This document shows, piece after piece, positions 17,174 to 25,290 of a stretch of 64,000 nt of DNA. This DNA comes from Paraburkholderia bannensis (GTDB lineage Bacteria; Pseudomonadota; Gammaproteobacteria; Burkholderiales; Burkholderiaceae): assembly GCF_014200455.1 (NCBI RefSeq), contig NZ_JACHBW010000028.1, positions 1-64,000 on the forward strand. Direction: 5' to 3'. Both the position numbers and the translations under genes were made by a program. The notes below the pieces were generated by a model that was not told where the DNA came from, searched no databases, and saw only the letters and a list, made by a program, of their open reading frames with translations. Each line of letters begins with the position of its first letter. Positions within the stretch are counted from its first letter, which is position 1.

Positions 17174-17287
17174 CGTTGTTTTGCCGGTAAACGCAACGCT
17201 CTCCGTTAGGGACGAAAAGCAGAAAACCCCTTAAAACAAGCCTTCGCCGCCCGATCTGCAGCAGCTGCGCATCTCCACCTCCAACCC

Positions 17288-17308
17288 AAAGGTGAGGCTT
17301 TTCAGGAG
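17288..17308 (+). repeat. 21-bp dispersed repeat, copy 12
   Basis: Reads AAAGGTGAG then GCTTTTCAGGAG. It is the only copy that touches a gene: its last 7 bases overlap the end of the minus-strand modBC reading frame. Confidence 0.8.
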
Positions 17309-19149
17309 CCTTCAACCGCCCACGCCGTTACGCCGCTTGCAGCGATGTCGAAGCGCAACGCGCGCGCACCGTCTGGCGAGTCGGCGCAGTCGTCGGCGGG
17401 AATATCGAACAGTTCGCCCGCCAGTTCGATCGTCACATAGCGGTCGCCGTGGCGCAGCGACGTCCCGGCGATGCGGCCTTCCCAACGGCCATCGGGTGCG
17501 GCGCGCAGCGCGCGCGGCGCAACGCGCCACATCACGCGCGAACCTTGCGCGAGCGCTTCTGCGCAAGGCAGCCGTAGGCCACGCGCCGTCTCGATCTCAC
17601 CCGTTCCACGCACGACACCCTCGCCGATGTTATGCAAGCCAAGCAGATCGGCCACACGCAGCGAAGCGGGGCGCGCGAACACGGCATCGACGGGGCCGGC
17701 CTGCAGCATGCGGCCCTGTTCGATCACAAGGACTTCATCCGCGAGCAGGGCGGCTTCGTCGGGATCGTGCGTGACGATCACGGTGACCGCCGCGATCTCG
17801 CGCTGGAGCGCGCGCAGCGATTGCTGCAGCTTGCGGCGGCGCGGCGTGTCGAGCGCGGCAAACGGCTCGTCGAACAGCAGCAAGGGGCTATGCCGCGTGA
17901 GCGCGCGTGCGAGCGCGACGCGCTGGCGCTGGCCGAAGGAAAGCTGGCGCGGCAGCCGTTGGGTGAGCGTGTCGAGGCCCAGATGCGCGAGCCAGTAGCG
18001 TGCGCTGGCGGCATCGGCATCGACGGGAAACGCCAGTTGCTGCGCCACCGTCATATGCGGGAACAGGCCGTAGTCCTGCGGCATATAGCCGATCTGGCGG
18101 CGCTCGGGCGGCAGCACGCCAAGATCGGTTGCGCCGAGCGTCACCGCGCCGCTGTCGTTGGCTTCGAGCCCCGCGATGATGCGCAGCGCGAGCGACTTGC
18201 CCGAGCCGGACGGCCCGATGATCGCCAGCCGTCGCGTGCGCGGCTGCCAGGCGACGTCGAGCGTGAACGCCCCCAGATGACGCTTCGCCGCAAATGCGAG
18301 CCGCAGATCGGCGGCGTCGCTCGCGGCGGCGGCGGGCGTGATGGCGGTGAGTTCGTCGCCGTTATCGACGCTCACCGTCAGCGTGCTGCGCGCGCCGCGC
18401 GTGTAGACGGAGAGCACCGCGCAGACGATTGCGATGGCCAGCGTCGGCAGCAGCAACGGCATCATCGCGGGCAGGCCCTGGCCGCCGAACACCACGTAGG
18501 TGTAGACCGGCAGTGAGTAAGGGTGATAGGCGACCATCACCGTTGCGCCGAATTCGCCGAACGCGCGCAGCCACGCGAGTGCAAGGCCCGCGCGGATGGC
18601 GGGCCAGGCGATCGGCAGGGTGACGCGGAAGAAACGGCTGGCGGCGTGATGGCCGAGCGTGGCGGCGACGTCGTCGTAGACGGGATCGACGGCGGCGAAC
18701 GCCGAGCGCGCCGCGACGATCAGAAATGGCGCGGCCACGAAGGTTTCGGCGAGCACGATGCCGGTGAAGGAATCGGTGAGCGCGCCATTGAACAGCAGGC
18801 CGAGGGGGCTATACGGGCCGAGCAGAAACAGCAGCAGAATGCCGCTCGTGAGCGGCGGCAGCGCCAGCGGCAACTGCACCACGAAACCCAACAGCGCGAC
18901 GCCGCGCGCACGCGATCGCGCGAGCCAGTAGCCGAGCGGCACGCCGCCGGTCAGGATCAGCAGCGCCGCCACGCTCGCGCTCCCCGCCGACACGCCCACG
19001 GCCGACCAGGTCGCGTGCCAGTCGACGTTGGCCCAGTCGGCCTGGCCGATCTGCGGAATGCTGGCGAGAAAGGGCGCGCACAGATAGACCGCGAGCAGCG
19101 CGCCCAGCCACCAGAGCGGCCTCGCGGCGCGCTTAACGGGTTGCGTCAT
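17302..19149 (-). CDS. modBC: Fused molybdate ABC transporter permease/ATPase (ModB-ModC)
   Basis: 615-residue fusion of the two ABC components that are usually separate. Residues 1-250 are a ModB-type permease with about five to six membrane segments and the EAA loop (ATLGHHAASRFFRVTLPIAWP, about 163-183). Residues about 283-510 are a ModC-type ATPase: Walker A GPSGSGKS (312-319), Q-loop Gln358, signature LSFGQ (403-407) and Walker B LLLFDEP (423-429). The last 110 residues look like a TOBE/Mop-type regulatory domain. It follows the binding-protein gene by 13 nt. Adjacent molbindin, NifQ-like and ModE-like genes support molybdate or tungstate import. Confidence 0.88.
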   Translation of the reverse strand: MTQPVKRAARPLWWLGALLAVYLCAPFLASIPQIGQADWANVDWHATWSAVGVSAGSASVAALLILTGGVPLGYWLARSRARGVALLGFVVQLPLALPPLTSGILLLFLLGPYSPLGLLFNGALTDSFTGIVLAETFVAAPFLIVAARSAFAAVDPVYDDVAATLGHHAASRFFRVTLPIAWPAIRAGLALAWLRAFGEFGATVMVAYHPYSLPVYTYVVFGGQGLPAMMPLLLPTLAIAIVCAVLSVYTRGARSTLTVSVDNGDELTAITPAAAASDAADLRLAFAAKRHLGAFTLDVAWQPRTRRLAIIGPSGSGKSLALRIIAGLEANDSGAVTLGATDLGVLPPERRQIGYMPQDYGLFPHMTVAQQLAFPVDADAASARYWLAHLGLDTLTQRLPRQLSFGQRQRVALARALTRHSPLLLFDEPFAALDTPRRRKLQQSLRALQREIAAVTVIVTHDPDEAALLADEVLVIEQGRMLQAGPVDAVFARPASLRVADLLGLHNIGEGVVRGTGEIETARGLRLPCAEALAQGSRVMWRVAPRALRAAPDGRWEGRIAGTSLRHGDRYVTIELAGELFDIPADDCADSPDGARALRFDIAASGVTAWAVEGS

Positions 19150-19162
19150 GACTGCGGCAGGC

Positions 19163-20047
19163 TCATTGCTGCGCGGCGTCGATCACCGCCTGCACGGAGG
19201 GCGGAATCGCCTGGACGTTGCCGTTGACGGCGGGCTTCGTCACATCCACGCCATGTTCGGCGAGCAGCTTGCGGCCTTGCGCCGAGAGCAGGAAGTTCAC
19301 GAAGCGCGCGGCGCCGGCGTTATTCGGCGCGTCGTTGAGGATCGTCAGCGTGTAGTTCGCCTTGATCTTCAGCTCGGGCGCCGGGTGGATCGACGGAATC
19401 TTCAGGTCTGACGTTTCGGTCGAGTAGAAGAAACCTGCGTCGAGCTGACCCGATTGCAGACGGCCGACCAGCGTTTCTTCCGGCAGCACCTGTTCCGGGT
19501 TCTCCGGCGCGCCCAGGGTCTTTTCGACCAGATCCGGCTGGTTATACGCCTGCGCGGCCTTCGTCATCAGTTCGACGGTGAAAGCGCCCTTCGGGTCGAG
19601 CTTCGGGTCCGTGCGGCCAAGGCGGATGCCCTGTTCCTGCAGCACCTGTTCCCACTTCTTCGTCTTGAAATCGGCGGCAAAACGGCTCTTGGGGTTATAG
19701 CCGATCAGCAGCGGCGATTCCGCGAAATTCGCGTACCACGAAACGTGGTTGCCATTGGCCTCGCCCATCAGGTTGGCGTTGACCTTGGGGCTCGCGCTGA
19801 TGAATACGTCGCCACGGCGCAGCTTGCCCTTGATCTCATTGGCGATCTTGTTCGAGCCGGCCGCATAGCCCTTGAAATGCAGGCCGGTTTCCTTTTCGAA
19901 CGCGGGGCCGACGCTCTTTTCCATCAGGTTCACGAGCGAGCCTGCGTAGAGCACGTTCACATCATTGTCATCTGCCGCGAATGCGCTCGAACTCGCGGCC
20001 AGCACGCTCGACATCATCACGACCGATGCGATCAACTCGCGGATCAT
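19163..20047 (-). CDS. Molybdate/tungstate-binding protein, WtpA-type
   Basis: 294-residue periplasmic binding protein with a signal peptide (residues 1-24, cleavage near AFA-A). The opening of the mature domain (VNVLYAGSLVNLMEKSVGPAFEKETG) and the GRTDPKLDPKG block follow the WtpA-like branch of molybdate/tungstate-binding proteins rather than E. coli ModA. It would deliver the oxyanion to the fused ModB-ModC gene 13 nt downstream. A candidate ModE-type operator lies just upstream, overlapping the probable translation-initiation region. Specificity between molybdate and tungstate is not decidable here. Confidence 0.85.
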   Translation of the reverse strand: MIRELIASVVMMSSVLAASSSAFAADDNDVNVLYAGSLVNLMEKSVGPAFEKETGLHFKGYAAGSNKIANEIKGKLRRGDVFISASPKVNANLMGEANGNHVSWYANFAESPLLIGYNPKSRFAADFKTKKWEQVLQEQGIRLGRTDPKLDPKGAFTVELMTKAAQAYNQPDLVEKTLGAPENPEQVLPEETLVGRLQSGQLDAGFFYSTETSDLKIPSIHPAPELKIKANYTLTILNDAPNNAGAARFVNFLLSAQGRKLLAEHGVDVTKPAVNGNVQAIPPSVQAVIDAAQQ

Positions 20048-20063
20048 CTCATCTACCCCGTAG

Positions 20064-20087
20064 CGTTATAAAGGACGATATATTACG
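20064..20087 (-). promoter_or_regulatory. Candidate ModE-type operator
   Basis: Imperfect inverted repeat CGTTATA (20064-20070) and TATATTACG (20079-20087). Its arms resemble the CG-TATATA half-sites of ModE boxes. It is centred about 28 nt upstream of the WtpA-type gene and 144 nt upstream of the divergent molbindin gene. The match is partial. Confidence 0.35.
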
Positions 20088-20218
20088 ACGTCCTGGTGGA
20101 ACGTTGTGCTTATCCGGATGCCCAATCTTCGCGATAACGACCGGGCGTGTATAACGGGCGCGGCTACACTGTCCGGCTAAACCAGCTTGAATCCGCTCGA
20201 ACCTCTGAGGAGACAGTC

Positions 20219-20647
20219 ATGCGTACCAGCGCCCGCAATCATTTCACCGGCCAGATCGCTTCGGTCAAGCACGGTGCCGTCAACGACGAAGTCACCCTGC
20301 GCGCCGATGGCGGCCTCGAAATCGTCGCCATCATCACGCACGGCAGCGCCGCTTCGCTGGGCCTCGCGGCTGGCAAGCCGGCCTTCGCGCTGGTGAAGGC
20401 ATCGTCGGTGATCCTGATGGTCGATGGCGACGCGAGCAAGGTCTCCACGCGCAACGTCGTCACCGGCAGCGTGACGTCGCTCACCCGGGGCGCGGTGAAC
20501 GCCGAAGTCGTGATCGCCGCGCCAGGCGGCGCGCAGATCGCCGCCATCATCACGAACGAAAGCGTCGATAAGCTCGGGCTTGCGGCTGGCAAGACGGCAT
20601 CGGCGCTCTTCAAGGCGTCGAGCGTGATCATCGGCGTGGACGCCTGA
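20219..20647 (+). CDS. modG: Di-Mop molbindin (molybdenum-pterin-binding type)
   Basis: 142-residue protein made of two tandem Mop (TOBE) domains, residues about 5-68 and 75-139. Each has the pattern N-x-F-x-G-x-I-x-S-V-K-x-G-A-V-N or a close variant, and an A-A-I-I-T-x-x-S block. The two halves are clearly homologous. Such proteins bind molybdate and buffer it in the cytoplasm. ATG 20219 has an ideal GAGGAG site. The gene is divergent from the uptake genes and is followed by the NifQ-like gene after 19 nt. Confidence 0.88.
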   Translation: MRTSARNHFTGQIASVKHGAVNDEVTLRADGGLEIVAIITHGSAASLGLAAGKPAFALVKASSVILMVDGDASKVSTRNVVTGSVTSLTRGAVNAEVVIAAPGGAQIAAIITNESVDKLGLAAGKTASALFKASSVIIGVDA

Positions 20648-20666
20648 GGCGTCTAAGGCGTCAGCC

Positions 20667-21263
20667 ATGACCGGCTCGCCGTCCGATCTGGAACAACGCG
20701 TTGCTGCGTGTCGCGACCGCCTGAGCAGCGTGCCGGGCGGGGCGCGCTCGCCGGACGGCTGGCTGTTCGCGCGCCTCGTCGCGGCGCGTGAAGTGCGCGG
20801 CGAGCGCGCCTTGCTGGGTTTATCGCCGTCAGAACTGGCCGGGCTGGCGGCACGGCATTTCGCGACAAACGCGCTTACCGTGCCGTCGCATGAATCCGTC
20901 GCCTTGCTGGACGAAAAGCAGGCGGCCTTCGCTGCTGCGATGCGCGATTTCCTGATCGGCCTGGCCGCGTCCGAAACCCATGCCGAAGACGCGCGCTGTC
21001 TCGCCACGATCCTCGCGCACGCCTGCCTGCGGCCCGACCATTTGTGGCGCGATCTTGGTTTGTCCGGCCGCGACGACGTTACGCAGATGCTCACGCGTTT
21101 CTTTCCCGAAGTCGTCGCGCGCAACACGCAAAACCTGCGCTGGAAAAAGCTGCTCGCGCGCGAACTGGCGCTGTCGCGCGGCGATGTGCCGGGACCCGCG
21201 CCGGGTTGCCCCGGCTGCGAGGATTTCGGCTTCTGTTTTCCCGACCGCAAGCACGCCAATTAG
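20667..21263 (+). CDS. nifQ: NifQ-like protein
   Basis: 198-residue homologue of NifQ, the molybdenum donor in FeMo-cofactor assembly. The C-terminal block (NLRWKKLLARELALSRGD, then CPGCEDFGFCF) is diagnostic. NifQ normally carries C-x4-C-x2-C-x5-C. Here Cys181, Cys184 and Cys190 are present, but the position of the first cysteine (176) is glycine. No other nitrogen-fixation gene is visible, while molybdate transport and molbindin genes flank it. This suggests a more general molybdenum-handling role or a diverged paralogue. It follows the molbindin gene by 19 nt and precedes the ModE-like gene by 47 nt. Confidence 0.8.
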   Translation: MTGSPSDLEQRVAACRDRLSSVPGGARSPDGWLFARLVAAREVRGERALLGLSPSELAGLAARHFATNALTVPSHESVALLDEKQAAFAAAMRDFLIGLAASETHAEDARCLATILAHACLRPDHLWRDLGLSGRDDVTQMLTRFFPEVVARNTQNLRWKKLLARELALSRGDVPGPAPGCPGCEDFGFCFPDRKHAN

Positions 21264-21310
21264 CGCTTCTGGCGCGCCTCGATGCACGGGAGACGCGAAA
21301 TCCATCATGT

Positions 21311-21784
21311 ATGCTTTCGCCCATGACTGCATCGACCAAAGACCGCACGCCCGGGCCCGTCAAGGCGCGCAAAAGCGCTGCCCAGAACACTGCGCCCGAT
21401 TCCGCAACGACCGATGCCGTCGGCGCATCATCGCGCCGCGAACCCGACGTGCGCTTTCGCATGCGCGTAATCCAGCACGAAACGGTCGCGCTTGGGCCCG
21501 GCAAGGTGACGCTGCTGGAGGCGGTGCGCGACCACGGCTCGATTTCGGCGGCGGCGCGCAGCCTCAATATGTCTTATCGGCGTGCATGGCTGCTGATGGA
21601 CGAGCTGAACCGCGCACTCGAATCGCCGGCCACGGTGTCCGAGCATGGCGGCCAGAGTGGCGGCGGCAGCACGCTCACGGCCGTCGGCGAGGAAATCATC
21701 CGTCTTTATCGCGGCATCGAAGCGCGCGCGGCGGCTGCCTGCGCGCCCGAAATTGCCGCGCTCACCAAACTGGTCAAGGGCTGA
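21311..21784 (+). CDS. ModE-like winged-helix regulator (one domain)
   Basis: 157-residue protein. Residues 1-45 are a low-complexity linker. Residues about 46-155 are the LysR-like winged helix typical of the N-terminal half of ModE: KVTLLEAVRDHGSISAAARSLNMSYRRAWLLMDELN, then GGGSTLTAVGEEIIRLYRGIE. The C-terminal TOBE domains of full ModE are absent, so any molybdate sensing would have to come from elsewhere, for example the nearby molbindin. The start is uncertain between ATG 21311 and ATG 21323. It probably controls the divergent molybdate transport genes. Confidence 0.8.
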   Translation: MLSPMTASTKDRTPGPVKARKSAAQNTAPDSATTDAVGASSRREPDVRFRMRVIQHETVALGPGKVTLLEAVRDHGSISAAARSLNMSYRRAWLLMDELNRALESPATVSEHGGQSGGGSTLTAVGEEIIRLYRGIEARAAAACAPEIAALTKLVKG

Positions 21785-22155
21785 GCGCCGCGGTTTACCC
21801 GCTTTTCAACCGTGGCGCAGACAGAAGAGAAGCGCGACGCCGGCACGGTCGTCAGCGCCGGCGTCGGGCCGGCGTCGTGCCGGCATGCAGCCGCACCATC
21901 GGCTCGACAAAGCTTGCGAGGCTGGCCGTGCGCAGCGGGTGATAGCGCACCTGATGCCGATCGCGCACGCGCTTGAGCAGGTTCATCGAATCGTGGTCGA
22001 TGCAACCGATCGGGAACACGGCCATATCCGCGAAAGCTCCGCGAGTGCCGACGCGCCCCTTGTTCTAAAATTGTCAGCTTTCCGGTTCCACCTCACGCGC
22101 CGCCGCGCCCGCCCGTGGCGCGTTCTGGCTTCAGTCGCTGTCCATACGCCGTCCA
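21785..22155. other. Intergenic region with a possible small gene
   Basis: About 370 bases between the ModE-like gene and the MFS gene. The only candidate is a 57-codon minus-strand frame at 21852-22025. No terminator with a clear U-tract was found. Confidence 0.4.
21852..22025 (-). CDS. Possible small protein, 57 residues, unknown
   Basis: Short frame starting MAVFPIGCIDHDSMNLLKRV and ending in a TPARRRR tail. A GGAG lies 11 nt upstream of the ATG, a longish spacing. The amino acid composition is protein-like (mixed hydrophobic and charged, with PIGCIDHDS and ASFVEPMVRLHAG blocks) and unlike the alanine/arginine-rich shadow frames common in this DNA. It is convergent with the ModE-like gene. 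I do not recognise the family. It could be chance. Confidence 0.4.
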   Translation of the reverse strand: MAVFPIGCIDHDSMNLLKRVRDRHQVRYHPLRTASLASFVEPMVRLHAGTTPARRRR

Positions 22156-23421
22156 ATGAACACACCCTTATCCGGCTCCGGCGCTGCTTCCGGCAGTCTT
22201 GCGCGCCATCCCGGTTTCCAGCGTTTCTGGGGCGCGCGCGTGCTCGCCTCCCTGTCGTTCCAGATGCTTGCCGTCGCCATGGGCTGGCACATCTACGCGC
22301 TGACGAAAAGCGCCTTCGCGCTCGGTCTCGTCGGCCTCGCGCAGTTTCTGCCGATGTTCCTGCTCACGCTCGTCGTGGGCCATGTCGCCGACCGCTATGA
22401 CCGGCGGCGCATCGCCGCCGTTTGTCAGAGCATCGAATGCGCTGCGGCGCTGACCTTCGCCTGCGGCACCTTCGGCGGCTGGCTGAGCGCGCCGATCATC
22501 TACGCGCTGGCGGCCTGCGTGGGCGCGGCGCGTGCGTTCGAGTCGCCGGCGATCTCGTCGCTGCTGCCCGGCGTTGTGCCGCGTGCGCAGTTGCCCAACG
22601 CCACCGCCTGGTCCACCTCGGCGACCCAGACTGCGCAGATCCTCGGCCCGGCGCTGGGCGGTCTGCTTTACGGCGTGGGGGCGGGCGCGGCCTATTCGGC
22701 CTGTGCGATCTCGTTCGCGCTCGCGGCGGTGCTGTCGAGCAAAATTGTGCTGCACACGAAACCCGCGTCGCGCGCACCCGTCACGCTCGAATCGGTGTTT
22801 TCGGGCATCGCCTTTATCCGCTCGCAGCCGGTGATTCTGGGCGCGCTGTCGCTCGATCTGTTCGCCGTGCTGTTTGGCGGCGCGACCGCGCTGCTGCCGA
22901 TCTTCGCGCGCGACATCCTTCACGCAGGTCCGCTCGAACTCGGCCTGTTGCGCTCGGCTTCGGCCGTGGGCGCGCTCACGGGCACGATCTGGCTCGCGCA
23001 TTTCCCGTTGCGGCGCAGGCCCGGGCTCGCGATGTTCGGCGGCGTGATCGTGTTCGGCTTCGCGACGATCGCGTTCGGGCTGTCGCACAACATCGTGCTG
23101 TCGCTGGTGGCGCTGGGGGTGCTGGGCGCGTCGGACGTGGTGAGCGTGGTGGTGCGCAGCTCGCTGGTGCAATTGCGCACGCCCAACGAAACGCTGGGCC
23201 GCGTGAGCGCGGTCAATTCGCTTTTCATCGGCACGTCGAATCAGCTGGGCGAATTCGAATCTGGCTTGACCGCCGGATGGTGGGGCGCGCAGCCCGCCGT
23301 GCTGGTGGGGGGCGTGGCGACGATCTGCGTGGCGCTTGCCTGGATGAAACTTTTCCCCGCGCTTCGCGACACGCGATCGCTCGAACGCGAGCCGGAGCGC
23401 GCCACGGCGGGCGCAAACTGA
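22156..23421 (+). CDS. MFS transporter, EntS/MFS_3-like exporter
   Basis: 421-residue membrane protein with about 12 predicted helices. The conserved motif between helices 2 and 3 (GHVADRYDRRR) is that of the major facilitator superfamily. The N-terminus (HPGFQRFWGARVLASLSFQM) and overall pattern match the MFS_3 group that includes the enterobactin exporter EntS. It would export a small molecule by proton antiport. No siderophore biosynthesis is nearby, so the substrate is open. It stands alone between the molybdenum block and the DUF3268 gene. Confidence 0.85.
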   Translation: MNTPLSGSGAASGSLARHPGFQRFWGARVLASLSFQMLAVAMGWHIYALTKSAFALGLVGLAQFLPMFLLTLVVGHVADRYDRRRIAAVCQSIECAAALTFACGTFGGWLSAPIIYALAACVGAARAFESPAISSLLPGVVPRAQLPNATAWSTSATQTAQILGPALGGLLYGVGAGAAYSACAISFALAAVLSSKIVLHTKPASRAPVTLESVFSGIAFIRSQPVILGALSLDLFAVLFGGATALLPIFARDILHAGPLELGLLRSASAVGALTGTIWLAHFPLRRRPGLAMFGGVIVFGFATIAFGLSHNIVLSLVALGVLGASDVVSVVVRSSLVQLRTPNETLGRVSAVNSLFIGTSNQLGEFESGLTAGWWGAQPAVLVGGVATICVALAWMKLFPALRDTRSLEREPERATAGAN

Positions 23422-23584
23422 CGGGGCAGGGCGACAGCGCCCTGGCCAAACGGCCTGAGCCGTCCGGCGCGATGAAAGCGCGCCGTTTGCCGCTATGCTT
23501 TCGCATATCGACCTATTCATGAACAGGTAAGACCCCCACGATGCAATCGACAACCCCCGTCTGCGCCACTGAAAGGAGTCACGC

Positions 23585-24037
23585 ATGCGCGTAGGCCGCC
23601 CGGTCAAGGCGCTGCCGCAGCCGCTTTGCGACTACTGCGGCGCGAAAGCGCTGCTCGCCCGCTTTGGCGATGAAGCCTACCCGTACCGCGACGATCACGG
23701 CCCGCTCTGGGTCTGCACGCCCTGCGAGGCGTGGATTGGCGTGCCTGCGCGCAGTACGCGCAACGTGCCGCTCGGACGCCTGGCCAACGCAGCGCTGCGC
23801 GAAGCCAAGAGCCGCCTGCACGACGCGCTCGAACCGCTGGTCGCCGCCAAGGTGCGGCGCGACAAGGTCAACGTGTTCGAGGCGCGCGGCCGGGCGCTGC
23901 GCTGGATCGCCGAAGAACTGCGCTTCGAACTGCCGAATCCCTCTATCCATCTACTGACGCTCGAACAGTGCGAAGCGGCGATTCGTCACGTCGAAGCGTT
24001 CATGGCCGCGCGCCGCGCCACCGACGACGCCCGCTAG
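23585..24037 (+). CDS. DUF3268 zinc-finger protein
   Basis: 150-residue protein with an N-terminal zinc-finger-like module: CDYCG near residue 15 and WVCTPCEAWIGV near residue 44 give four cysteines suited to one metal. The rest is helical (LANAALREAKSRLHDALEPL). The pattern fits DUF3268, found in phages and proteobacteria. A GAAAGGAG site precedes the ATG. The function is unknown. A nucleic-acid or protein-binding role is plausible from the finger. Confidence 0.75.
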   Translation: MRVGRPVKALPQPLCDYCGAKALLARFGDEAYPYRDDHGPLWVCTPCEAWIGVPARSTRNVPLGRLANAALREAKSRLHDALEPLVAAKVRRDKVNVFEARGRALRWIAEELRFELPNPSIHLLTLEQCEAAIRHVEAFMAARRATDDAR

Positions 24038-24052
24038 CGCCCTCCAAAGGCA

Positions 24053-24090
24053 CGCCCGGCAAGCCTCGCCGGGCGCATTCGCCGGGCGCA
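24053..24090 (+). terminator. Possible terminator after the DUF3268 gene
   Basis: An 8-bp stem CGCCCGGC (24053-24060) with GCCGGGCG (24068-24075) lies 16 nt after the stop codon. A second GCCGGGCG follows at 24081. The following tail has few T residues (CATTTCTT), so termination efficiency is doubtful. Confidence 0.4.
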
Positions 24091-24195
24091 TTTCTTGCCA
24101 GTTGTCACCAATGGTTACATTGCCGTAGCAAATCAGCGCTCAACCTTGCGCGGGAGGTGCCGTTATTGCACCTGAACTGATTTCCTTTGTGCGAC

Positions 24196-24651
24196 ATGGC
24201 CAAGACGATCCCTTTCCCGCAGCAGAATCAGGCCCGCCGACACCGGGTCAAGGGCGATTTGCTGCCGATGCCGCGCGCCAGCGCGGACGAACTTGCCCTG
24301 CAGGTGCATCTGGCGCTCGCCGCGTTGCGCGCGGGCGGTTCCCAGCATGATGCGCAGGCGATCCTGCACGCTCACTGGCTGGCCCAGGCAACCGCCGACG
24401 CCGGTTACGGCACGCTAACGCCCGAACAGATCGGCCCGGCTGACGAAGCGATCCTCTCGTGCTTCTCGCGCGGCGGCGCACAGGGAGAATGGTCGATCGA
24501 CGATGCGCAGTTCGACGCAATCAAGGTCGTGATCGCCGTCTACGACATGCAATTGCAAAGCGCACCGCTGTGGGTGCTGACGGAAGCCAGCGAGCGTCTT
24601 GAGCGGGTGCGCGCAGGCGATGCGCGTCAGCAGGCACGCAAGCGCGCCTGA
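24196..24651 (+). CDS. Conserved-looking protein of unknown function
   Basis: 151-residue soluble protein beginning MAKTIPFPQQNQARRHRVKG. The N-terminal 30 residues are polar and probably disordered. Residues 30-145 are predicted helical (LALQVHLALAALRAGGSQHDAQAI, DAIKVVIAVYDMQLQSAPLWVLTEASERL). I recognise no family. ATG 24196 is favoured over the upstream TTG. It may be co-oriented with the DUF3268 gene but is 158 nt downstream of it. Confidence 0.7.
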   Translation: MAKTIPFPQQNQARRHRVKGDLLPMPRASADELALQVHLALAALRAGGSQHDAQAILHAHWLAQATADAGYGTLTPEQIGPADEAILSCFSRGGAQGEWSIDDAQFDAIKVVIAVYDMQLQSAPLWVLTEASERLERVRAGDARQQARKRA

Positions 24652-24864
24652 GCGGACAGCCGCCTCGCAGGATCCCGGGCGCACGGATTGCGCAACAATG
24701 CGGATGATGTTTGCCGATCCGGCCCGGAAATTCACAATAGCGCCGTCAGCCTGCGGCAAGGGCCGAAAGCGCCCTGACGATGAACGCGCCGGATTCGCCC
24801 GATGCGCCGTCCGACGGCGTTGTGGCGACATTGGCACGGGATTTGACGAACGGCGCGAATCGTG

Positions 24865-24893
24865 TTGACTTCAGGCAGGGTGCGTGACTAAAA
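24865..24893 (+). promoter_or_regulatory. Sigma-70-like promoter upstream of the ABC operon leader
   Basis: A -35 TTGACT (24865-24870) and a -10 CTAAAA (24888-24893) are separated by 17 nt; TAAAAT one base later gives 18 nt. The pair stands out against the GC-rich background. Transcription from it would start about 930 nt before the permease start codon. Confidence 0.5.
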
Positions 24894-25124
24894 TTCGCCC
24901 GTCTTAACAAAAGGGGCTGACGCCTTGGACAGTAGCAGTTGTCGATCTTCGAATAGTTTCGCTGCCTGACCGGCAGGACGTCCGCGCTCCCTTTCTTTCA
25001 GCCGCCGTCTTGCCAGCCAGGCAGATGGTGCGCGTCCAGCAGTAAATCCTCGTGCACTCTTTTTAGCGTCGATCCCGCGCCTTCGCATGTCGTCTGACTT
25101 TGCGCCGCGCAGGACCGATATCGC

Positions 25125-25148
25125 GCCGTGAGCGTTTGCGCTCGCGGC
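25125..25148 (+). other. Hairpin in the ABC operon leader
   Basis: A 10-bp stem (GCCGTGAGCG with CGCTCGCGGC, one G-U pair) closed by a TTTG loop. It has no U-tract, so it is more likely a leader structure than a terminator. Confidence 0.45.
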
Positions 25149-25290
25149 ACGGTCTGTTCATCGCTCCGTTTTGCGGCATCGCTGGGATGAAACCAGCCGC
25201 CCCGAGCCGATGCGCGGACCGCCACTCGCGTCGTGCAGGGCCTGGCCATCCGGCCCGCCCCGCACGCCGCCGTGACGATAAGGAGTTCCG

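Larger units (their letters stand above)
16679..17301. other. Repeat-rich intergenic region downstream of the unknown gene
   Basis: About 620 bases with no convincing gene. It holds copies 9 to 12 of the 21-bp repeat, a degenerate fragment near 16757-16773 (TGAGGTGATCCAGGAT) and two copies of a second palindromic repeat (16848-16870 and 17078-17101). The open frames seen here are made by the repeats themselves. Confidence 0.6.

Noticed and set aside
16837..17196. Minus-strand 119-codon frame in the repeat island
   Set aside because: Its repeated LGLPGKF and LGLPGNF segments are simply the translation of the second short repeat. No ribosome binding site.
15292..17308. CRISPR-like array
   Set aside because: Spacing between copies is irregular (45 to over 200 bp), copies are degenerate and not palindromic, a gene lies in the middle and no cas gene is seen.
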